Source: Eggerthellaceae bacterium (lineage in GTDB: Bacteria; Actinomycetota; Coriobacteriia; Coriobacteriales; Eggerthellaceae). Taken from it: DNA of 22,079 nucleotides. Below, one piece after another: positions 10,201 through 15,600 of the stretch; the first letter of the stretch is position 1, and each line of letters opens with the position of its first letter. The DNA lies in contig DMNP01000299.1 in assembly GCA_003452695.1 (NCBI GenBank), positions 1 to 22,079 on the forward strand, read 5' to 3'. The notes under the pieces were generated by a model. It had not been told where the DNA came from. It searched no databases and saw only the letters and a list, made by a program, of their open reading frames with translations. Position numbers and translations under genes: made by a program.

Positions 10201-11051
10201 GCAGCGATGCAAGCTCGGGCACCGTTGCCGTCGAGCCGCTTTCAGGCGCGCAGTTTACGCTGTATTTCGGCGATGTTCGCGCGGTTTCCAACCCCGACAG
10301 CTCGTTCATAGCTCAAGGACCGGTCGAGTCTGCGGTGGGTACAGGTGTTGTGTCTTTCGTTGGCGTTTCGCCCGGTGACTATACCTTGCGCGAAACCCTT
10401 ACCCCTGTCGGCTACGAGCCCGTAGCCGACAAAATCGTAGTGGTAGACACCGACGGATCGATAACCATCGACAACGTGCCCTACGACCCTGCCAATCCAC
10501 CCGAGGTGCTGGACCCCGAGGTTATAACCCTACCGTCGATTCCCATTCACAAGGTGGACTCTGCGGATTCCACTAAGTCCCTGGCGGGTGCGAAGTTCAA
10601 GTTGTACCGTCGGGTCAGTTCCACCGAGCGCATGCAGCTTGGCGGCGAGGTCGTCGTGTCCGATATCGGCACACACACGTTCACGCTGAACAACGAGCCG
10701 TATCGCACCGCGCTGTTCAGCCTGCTCGATGACGATGGCGAGTCGGTGACGCTCGAGCTCGAGGAAACCGAGGTCCCCGCTGGCTACGTGAAGCCCGACA
10801 AGCCATGGGTTATCACCATCATGCGCGACATGTCGAAGAGCAGCCGTTGGGTAATCGAGGTGAAGAGCCCGCAGAATGACGTTATCGCCGTGAACGGCAC
10901 CGGTGCGCATGCGGGCGCCTACGACATCCCCAACACGCCGGCAACCTACACCCTGCCCGAGACCGGCGGTCCCGGTGAACTGGTGCCGCTGCTGGCCGGC
11001 CTGGCCCTGCTTGCCTTCGCATTTGCGCTCCTCCGCCGCCCGCAGGCATGA
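4218..11051 (+). CDS. Giant LPETGG surface adhesin (2277 residues), likely pilus-associated or tip protein
   Basis: The start is firm: an in-frame TAG sits directly before ATG 4218, though AGGAAGG (4197-4203) is 14 bases away. The N-terminus has about 25 charged residues (MHTLHDYIESLK...), a membrane stretch (about 28-44) and GMPAFTL, shared in pattern with the adhesin at 12697. The head (about 48-560) matches no family I recognise. Then come about six large Ig-like repeats, each opening with a Lys-rich strand (near residues 562, 823, 1023, 1202, 1467 and 1751) followed by a D-x-LP type strand, resembling DUF11 or isopeptide-forming fimbrial modules. Two SpaA-type stalk domains follow (about 1960-2100 and 2103-2240), with E-box-like YTLRETLTPVGYEP and LELEETEVPAGY. 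A Gly/Ser linker lies inside the first. LPETGG at 2246-2251, a hydrophobic helix and RRPQA end the protein. The core is AT-rich compared with both ends. Ligand unknown. Confidence 0.9.
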   Translation: MHTLHDYIESLKANRTLRRKWQHAMGGAGALVLVVTLFALGMPAFTLGDKGDLTVVGINSEALVGEDVDTSESPDIAPNNANQLDGASAQALESEPLPYVLEGTRPNSILRNDPLAAIAVENGLKRASLKSMPNSTAPGNAAKTSGTMTIEDVEVKVNGNNGDITLKNPAIENDTFVRWTGEYASAQIAISNTNAQTSGDTIRLYVKFDKGDGRTGEIILPAFTGYGNPITIESDAGTYTYYLKQSDTEGVYYFECPKPTGGTQNINFQMVYPTATSEGGYAKLWVAELNSAQNAAAGNSVILPGASGYRTSSTYQEVKWDSKPDTFPVSKRSQGSPSFVHEGGNTYVSGIGYEVRMERTVVSPTSVGQDFMQRVEFDDTLVLPPGTQWRAGLVDAIRNGNWRVGPDWRYLENGRRSYSGFGAWVTIGGVEYKFAEFNYYTAFDYSFQYTSQGYEEVPVISLSVDSDGNPVAHWQFTNETLPNATGYPTKDIKINNQNNYRGYSPTITYGDRVVVANDIALGQEYVFTNNVTATEDFSFADDVVQTRQATVKAVVTEGRLSSKKTHGDISELRFGDPVTFTISVNNPGALTVPLDSITDEVPTMYVLTPAQMAAVLCDSSYGNEASITIDNAWLCEHAHASNSVTTADGGSGTPTAQLVSPATTYRATSTDVGAGADNCPTTKGKLRLKWAGNTLQLVSVAETQGGEEVETTLDSLSSGVDNAAAVQTWITNSLNDMQGKSFTVGSDTQYTIVWNTPGGVLYGGNATSREFTATVKDTFQLVAGDTLASYPSAQVQSTNSAKVKSGSNISTVSDSQVTAVRDFTIDKAVTMDGQEVTVSDSITKGKVLDYTLKVTRDGGTAVYEALPLVDAIDGAQLLLVPMTTDNSHLAEEGLSTHEIEGEQFYVLDRPGTYANVHFSGTVTTSAGEAEADFIAAQIIVGSNTAQKIDQTLIKWYLNSEQYPHKSTIEIPYKTIVDPNKAVDVQRNAGSGDSYAVNNVGYLGDHEGHRIYKPTVLVGSRVGADKKIVTDRGASPAEDTLSVIEPVSEGQTVTYRLNINYSPARDEALVITGSEMRDSLPLSIPQDVWENVDVAVEYPAQDGVAFKMGGVAFNGTNNATWRLSNTADGVSGPIEGNQQYILWDEGFSIELAKDAYIYVKLTFPLQDNWNDYAKAYAKDRLANTFEVREFSSTVFHYLDVDANAVLKKGVVETGVGRTYSTNTGNGWADRMRRSADQSEGGRVFYTNATTNQGYVNYYVVLYNDGLSRLYLNDMKDTLPKGFTFLQGESSTGRPLAYENVIFDDPQAMYEWKADGAVSLPYTISDSNNANPVAKTASVTAIVTQSDPQQVVFKLSNAMPEGVSGEGDLNYDNNRKKYYLAPGEYVGFCYSVLTNQYADTLDRALNSVNMEYDSYNGGKVVVDPDTTIESVEFGECPKNDGDSVVTDSGDKQYLSSSVIVGRQPIAPGVSKKVVSKTDVSGTVTNNPEYVGYQDKISWEVVAENASTTALSEFVLSDEIDWPYRFTGPIGITIHEPVSETVFTTYECPSILSFESWVGEPGAETAATVSYQKRNYANASGADRTLTVDGDPITVRMRVAKTVQSGGSVSTGTSSVYLAQVSLRRNPETKRLILSVYFPNLDGQRDPGYSSGTLSQLYFPAHGTARLKVATVNASDGSNPDNFAFNAVYNDGIFTPTGCSFEDADITVGSPTTYDVPHGDLTASTPTGTTIPGAHSIVNDAQIPIGQSFFTQSRKSVEQKSKASNIAHSDDEVNYIVLPEQTDLFTYTLAVHNGAPHSMERIVLIDNLPEIGDHYTFKVDHDRRSEFGVNFAPNPNVVVEVTKDNGVSYQALDSNLYTVAFSNTTTFGEDDWSGSNSSAGWGALSSSSRSFRIVITDGSGTSIPSGATLRVRFDGVIAPGPSVRSNSTAWNTFGYHYKLLGETVELESIPQKVGVRIPNNEITADFEIHKTKPVVLGGDEPGGGVDSPTGSGAGAGSGSDASSGTVAVEPLSGAQFTLYFGDVRAVSNPDSSFIAQGPVESAVGTGVVSFVGVSPGDYTLRETLTPVGYEPVADKIVVVDTDGSITIDNVPYDPANPPEVLDPEVITLPSIPIHKVDSADSTKSLAGAKFKLYRRVSSTERMQLGGEVVVSDIGTHTFTLNNEPYRTALFSLLDDDGESVTLELEETEVPAGYVKPDKPWVITIMRDMSKSSRWVIEVKSPQNDVIAVNGTGAHAGAYDIPNTPATYTLPETGGPGELVPLLAGLALLAFAFALLRRPQA

Positions 11052-11247
11052 CAAGACGCGTGTGCCAGGGGGACGCTTCTCTCGATGCGCCGACACGAGG
11101 CAGGGGATGATACACCACCTCAGAGGTACTGTATCATCCCATGAAGTTGCGACCAGCGGCCGAATGATACAGTACCTCTGAGGTGGTGTATCATCCCGCA
11201 CCCGGACGCGCATCGAGAGAAGCGTCCCCCTGGCACACTGTGTCATG
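11047..11247. mobile_element. Nested palindromic REP/MITE-like element on the adhesin stop codon
   Basis: Two perfect inverted repeats are nested. The outer arms are 31 bases (11060-11090 and 11208-11238) and contain CCAGGGGGACGCTTCTC. The inner arms are 34 bases (11104-11137 and 11164-11197). A short extra match, CATGACA (11047-11053) with TGTCATG (11241-11247), extends the structure over the TGA of the preceding adhesin. Nothing in it codes for a transposase. From memory, GGGGGACG-rich palindromes of this kind are scattered in Firmicutes and Coriobacteriia genomes and are linked to REP-associated tyrosine (Y1) transposases acting in trans; that link is an inference here. As RNA it could fold into a very long hairpin and may terminate or insulate transcription between the adhesin and the downstream nuclease. 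Confidence 0.75.
11104..11197. repeat. Inner pair of palindromes, each also self-complementary
   Basis: The left copy (11104-11140) reads GGGATGATACA, a short centre with ACCTC-A-GAGGT, then TGTATCATCCC, so it folds on itself with small internal mismatches. The right copy (11163-11197) is the inverted version, with one outer G changed to A. The two copies can therefore form either one long hairpin or two separate ones. This is a common architecture for REP doublets. Confidence 0.8.
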
Positions 11248-11252
11248 AATTT

Positions 11253-11334
11253 GTCGCTCCCGAGGGAGCGCGAGCGGAACGGCGGCGGTGGTTGCGTCGG
11301 AGTCCTGTCGCTCCCGAGGGAGCGCGAACGGAAT
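11253..11334 (+). repeat. Two 28-nt direct repeats with a palindromic core, 26-nt spacing
   Basis: Copies at 11253-11280 and 11307-11334 differ at two positions (GAGCGGAAC against GAACGGAAT at the end). Each contains CGCTCCC-GA-GGGAGCG. The repeat resembles a shortened type I-C CRISPR repeat (GTCGCTCCC...GGGAGCG), but there are only two copies, the spacing is short, and no cas gene is in the window. It sits between the palindromic element and the Rpn gene, and probably belongs to the same class of small interspersed repeats. Confidence 0.7.
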
Positions 11335-11455
11335 CCCCGTTGGACAATTCGGAAAGGCGGGCGGCCCGCGGCGGGCGGCCCTGCAAGGTTGTTGGCGTAT
11401 CGTCTCCCGAGAAGGCGGGAACGCTTCCGATGGGACGGGGAAGGGGACGGTGCGC

Positions 11456-12376
11456 ATGGGCGATGGGCTGTCGGCGGCGGGGGCTGCGGGTTGCGGCGAT
11501 TCCCCGGTGCCCTGCGACTTGGACGCAAACGAGGTCGTTCGGAACGCGCTCGCGGAGGCGCGCCTTATCGACGACGGGTTCATGGTGGCGGCGCTGAAAG
11601 ACCGCGCGGACTGCCTGGAAGTCATAGCGCGGGCGGCGCTCGGCGATCCGACGCTGCGCCTCTCGTCCTTGCGAAGCCAGGAGGTTTTGCCCGGAATGCC
11701 CGGCATGCACGGCGCGCGGCTCGATTTCCTGTGCGAACGGGACGGCGGGGGACGGGTCGTCGTGGAGGTCCAGTCGGCCGCCCGCGGATTCGACCCCCGC
11801 CGTGCGCGGTTCTACGCCTCGCTGCTCGACGCATGGTCGCTGCCGGCGGGCACGCCCTATCGCGACCTGCCCGACTGCGCGCTCATCGCCATGTGCGAGG
11901 ACGACCCGGTGGGCAGGGGCCTTCCGCTCTACACGTTCTCTCGCACGGCCGCCGAGGACGGGGGCCTTTTCGGCGAGCGCGGCGACGGCTCTGCTATAGT
12001 TATCGTGAGCTGCGAGGACCCCGACGAGGGGACGGAGATCGGGCGGGTGGCGCACGACATGCTGTGCGCCGACCCGCGGGACATGCTCGTAGGCCCGCTG
12101 GCGGACGCCGCCCGGGCCGCGAAGGAGAGGGACGTGGGCCCCATGAGCAAATGGAACGACATGGTGGAGGGCATCCGGGCCGCCGGCAGGGCCGAGGGAA
12201 TGGCCGAGGGAAAAGCAGAGGGAATGGCCGAAGGGAAGGCCGAGGGCAGGCTCGCCGCCTACGCCGACCTGGTGCGCGACGGTCTGCTCGCCCAGTCCGC
12301 CGCCGCCGAGCGCCTCGGCATGACCCAGGAGCAGTTCGCCGAGGAAGCCGCCAAGCTCGCCCCGACGGGCGCCTGA
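11456..12376 (+). CDS. Rpn/PDDEXK_2-family nuclease (recombination-promoting nuclease or transposase-like protein)
   Basis: Protein of 306 residues of the PD-(D/E)XK superfamily, Rpn (YhgA-like, PDDEXK_2) branch. Family members are DNA endonucleases linked to RecA-independent recombination and to phage defence. The catalytic signature is visible: Asp90 in ARLDFLCE and Glu104-Val-Gln106 in VVEVQS, the ExQ variant typical of this branch. The family block RRARFYASLLDAWSLPAGTPYRDL and the strand CALIAMCEDDP follow. The C-terminus has AEGMAEGKAEG repeats and a helical end (SAAAERLGMTQEQF), also typical. I chose ATG 11456 because AAGGGGA lies just upstream. The frame is open to GTG 11288, but that extension overlaps the repeats and lacks family similarity; an in-frame GTG at 11450 is also possible. 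Its position between two adhesin genes, next to a palindromic element, suggests accessory DNA. Molecular role in this host is unknown. Confidence 0.82.
   Translation: MGDGLSAAGAAGCGDSPVPCDLDANEVVRNALAEARLIDDGFMVAALKDRADCLEVIARAALGDPTLRLSSLRSQEVLPGMPGMHGARLDFLCERDGGGRVVVEVQSAARGFDPRRARFYASLLDAWSLPAGTPYRDLPDCALIAMCEDDPVGRGLPLYTFSRTAAEDGGLFGERGDGSAIVIVSCEDPDEGTEIGRVAHDMLCADPRDMLVGPLADAARAAKERDVGPMSKWNDMVEGIRAAGRAEGMAEGKAEGMAEGKAEGRLAAYADLVRDGLLAQSAAAERLGMTQEQFAEEAAKLAPTGA
12134..12376 (+). other. Possible internally started small protein (RpnS-like C-terminal fragment)
   Basis: Inside the Rpn gene, AGGAG at 12123-12127 lies six bases before an in-frame GTG at 12134, and an in-frame ATG follows at 12143. 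Translation from here would give about 80 (or 77) residues: a short lead, the AEG repeats and the terminal helices, without the nuclease core. In Escherichia coli, Rpn genes are reported to make such C-terminal products (RpnS) that block the full-length nuclease. The geometry here fits that arrangement, but part of the purine-rich signal simply encodes AKERD, so it is unproven. Confidence 0.35.
12191..12250 (+). repeat. Imperfect 24-nt tandem repeat coding AEGMAEGK
   Basis: Two and a half copies of a 24-base unit within the Rpn gene encode AEGMAEGK-AEGMAEGK-AEGR. Units differ at third codon positions. Because the unit is a multiple of three, copy-number change would alter linker length without a frameshift. 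Such Glu-Gly-rich linkers are usual in this family. Confidence 0.75.
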
Positions 12377-12696
12377 TTCCGGGAGAAGTCGCTCTAACGC
12401 ATCCGGCTTTTGCATCACCGATTGCCTCGCAGGGCCATGGCTGCCCGAGAGTCCGCGAGAGCCTCGTCTTCGCTCTCTCGCAATCTCATCTGTAATCCGG
12501 CAGCAATTCGGCCACGTAGAGGGACGGGTTTGCAATTCGGCCGTCTTCGCTAGCGCCATTTAGCGCATCTGGCGTTCAGCTCCTGAAAGTGGCCATATAT
12601 AACCAATAATATCGCCTAATCAAAGCCCACAAATACTTAGGCCGATTCGAAAAGCCATCGTGTATACTATAGGAACCCGATAGGCGAACGACGGAC
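12377..12696. other. Intergenic region upstream of the second giant adhesin
   Basis: About 320 bases without a gene. It holds an imperfect stem near 12451-12482 (GCGAGAGC against GCTCTCTCGC), which could end the Rpn transcript but lacks a T-run. It also has an 11-base direct repeat GCAATTCGGCC at 12503-12513 and 12532-12542, and a clearly AT-richer stretch from about 12585 to 12670 that probably carries the adhesin promoter. The small open frames on both strands look random. Confidence 0.5.
12640..12672 (+). promoter_or_regulatory. Candidate promoter of the second giant adhesin
   Basis: TATACT at 12663-12668 is a good -10 match within an AT-rich patch and would start transcription around 12675, about 22 bases before the GTG. 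No convincing -35 box is seen at 16-18 bases; TTAGGC at 12637-12642 is 20 away. The short leader and lack of a clear ribosome site suggest weak or nearly leaderless initiation. The position implies this adhesin is transcribed separately from the upstream pilus genes. Confidence 0.4.
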
Positions 12697-15600
12697 GTGC
12701 ACTTGGAAGAGTTGCGAACCTATATCAGGCGCTTGGCGCAGGAAGGCAGGACGCGTCAGCGCTTGCGGGTCGCACTGTGCTCTGCGTGCATTGCGGTACT
12801 GGTGGGCGCAATGGTGGCGTACGGCCTGCCGGCCTTCTCGCTGGATTCGCAGCGCGCAGCCGAAGAAGTGGGCGTTGCTCTGACGGCCGCGAACGTCGAG
12901 ATGGAAGCCGGCGACCCCGCCCCCGCCGCCGCAAGCAATAGCGCCCCCACTGCCGCGAACTCCCCGCAACTCGCACGACCCTTTACCGCCCAGCTGCCCT
13001 TCTCGAGCAATCCCGCAACCGATGAAAGCGCATTCGCGGCCGCTAGCTTCTTGCGTACCCAGGCAACGCCGCTTGCAATTGGGTCGACCCTGCAACGCGA
13101 AGCGGCGTATCCCGCCATCGATGCTCAGCTGCCTCACGAAGGCGATGGTTCGGACATCGAGCGTATAAGCGTGCGGTGGATTTCCGAAGACCACGTGAAT
13201 GACAACAACGCGGACTTGCTTTCCCTGGCGCCTGAAGACAACGGCGCGCAGTCCATGCAGTTCCAGCTGGAAGCCGCCCTGTCGGGCCAGTACGACTACG
13301 AACCAGGCGACATTGTCATTCGCATCCCGCGCACCATCTGGACTAGCCGCAGTGGGTTGCAGATGGGCAAAATGGAGCTTTCCGTGCCCGAAGCGCCCGT
13401 TCAAAGCGTGGATTTCAACTACCGTATCGACAAAGACTACTACGTCATCAGCAACGCGCGCGCCATTCCCGCCACCAGCAAATGGAAGGGCACGTTCACG
13501 ATAACGGGCATCACCCCGAGCATGATCGTGGACAACAGCGTGTCGAAGGATCTGACGGCGGTCATTAACGTGCGCACGCACGAAGGAAACTGGCTTGGCC
13601 TGAAAAGCAATACCCTGCGGGCGACCATGGATACGTTCGCCCGCCTGACTTCGGCGAACAAATCGGGGAGCATCTACGAGGAGTACTATTACGTGCCGCA
13701 GGAGTTGCAGCCCGCCAATCCCGAGAAGTACATCTACGTTCGCTGGCATGCCTATGCAGGCACGAATGCGAACCAGCCCAATCAGGTAAGCATGCTGGAT
13801 ACGCCGGACCAGACGTACCATCCGATACTGCTTGGCTACGAAGACGGCGCTCGCGTGGTGCGGGCCGATTTTGCAGGAAGCTCTTCGGGCGTGTCGTCTT
13901 ACGCGGGGTACACCCAGATTTGGATGGCGTATCCGCGTTCGCAATTCAATATCGGGTCGCGCTACGACCTGAAAAACACGGTTCAATACACCGTCACGCC
14001 CAACGACGGCGATCCCCCTACGAGCAAATCCCATACGTCGACGGTCGTGTACAAGCCCGCCAAATGGCCTTTGCCCGTCGGGCATTTCTGGACGGACAAA
14101 TTCTCGCGATCGTACGGCGACATGAGCGAGGGGTTTGCCAGCTACTACGCCACACGCAAGGACAAGAACTACGGCTATGCCCTGAACAGGCTGCGCAAGG
14201 GCTTGCCCGTGAACATGGAATTCCAGGTGTACACGATTGGGCTGACCATGCCCTGGACGATACGCGATGGCGTGTCCTACGAGAATTCCACGGCAGCCGA
14301 CTACGGCCACAAATACGTGAAGATGGAAACCATCGACAACAAGACGTACTTCAACTTCAACGACAATGTGGAGCTTACCTCCACGGACTTCCAGATATCG
14401 AGCGTGCGGCTGGAGGCACCGCACATGATGCGCTACCGGGTGGGCGCAGGCAAGCTCCCCCAGTCGGTGCTGGTGGGGTCGATTGAATCCACGGCGAACT
14501 ACGAAGTGGCCCCAAGCGGCACCGTGCCATACCCCGATGTGCAGCTGTACGGCCTGGTAAACGGCAGCGGGGACTGGGTGCACTTTGCAACGGCCAGGTT
14601 CAGCTACGACAGTTCTCGCTACGTGCACAGCGTAAGCATCCAGGCCTTCAACGGCGCGACTGCAAGCGGCGAAAGCGTGCATCTGCCCCAGAACGTAACG
14701 GACTACAAGACCGTCGTGAACACCAACCAGGCGGGATTGTACTACTACACGTATCCGACCATTACCCTGAAGCCCAGCGATTCGGTTCGATCGCAGGTGG
14801 AAACGCTGTTCCAGCAGACCGAGAACCCCAAGACGAAGTTCCGCAACGACGTGGTCATGTATTCCTACGATTCGAAGGGCGAACTCATTCACACGAACGT
14901 GAACTACACACGCGCCACGCTGGAAGGCGTTGCCCAGAAGGTGGAAGGCTACAAGGGCGTTACGGTAACGAACGACCCGGCCCACATGCGTGCCGTGCTG
15001 ACGTACCGGCTGCAGATGTACGACCAGACGAATATCGAGGACTACGGCGACTACGAGGCGGCCGTTGCCGAGGGCAGCGTTACCCAGCAGCGCGGTGCCA
15101 CGTGGTACGACCTGCTTCCGGCAGGCGTCGAGCCCGACATGTCCACCGTGGCCGCGTACCGCCACGGCGATTCCGTGGTAGATGCGTACACGATCGAGGA
15201 CTTCCGCGGATCGGGGCGCACGTTGCTGGTGGTGAAAACGGAACTTACACCCGACCCCTTCGCGCGAAAATCGGCTCCGACCAGTTTGTATCCGCGGCTG
15301 GACAAGTCGGCCGGCATGAGCGATGTGCCCGAAGTGCGCTTCAATGCCTATTACACATGGGACAAAATAGACAAGGGCGGAACCTACCTGCAAAACTACA
15401 TGGCCTACGAATCCGATGACGAACGGCAGCTGGGTTCGGTCGAGCATTACAAAGGCGAACCCGACAACCCGCTGGCCGGCTTCAACGCGCAGTCGCGGGA
15501 TGCCGTGGCGGGGGTCGAGGACCTTATGACCGACCTGGACCCCACCAGCGACCGGGCGGCGTTCGTGTACGCGAACTGTTCGGCGTACGTGAACCCCGAT

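Larger units (their letters stand above)
11052..11455. other. Intergenic region filled by repeats
   Basis: About 400 bases between the first adhesin and the Rpn nuclease. The first half is the nested palindrome and the next 90 bases hold the two direct repeats. The rest (about 11335-11455) is GC-rich with no clear promoter. Open frames across this stretch encode Arg-rich repeats of the SLPRERE type that simply translate the direct repeats and are not treated as genes. I see no transposase fragment. Confidence 0.6.

Noticed and set aside
11253..11334. CRISPR array
   Set aside because: Only two repeats, a 26-base spacer, a 54-base period and no cas genes. Kept as a direct repeat with a note on the resemblance.
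11052..11455. Transposase or its remnant associated with the palindrome
   Set aside because: No frame in the region shows HUH/Y1 or DDE motifs; the element looks non-autonomous.
11243..12559. Minus-strand open frame of 438 codons across the Rpn gene, and plus-strand alternative frames there
   Set aside because: Rpn family motifs (ARLDF, VVEVQ, ARFYASLL, the AEG tail) are all in the plus frame ending at 12376. The others are Arg/Pro/His-rich without motifs.
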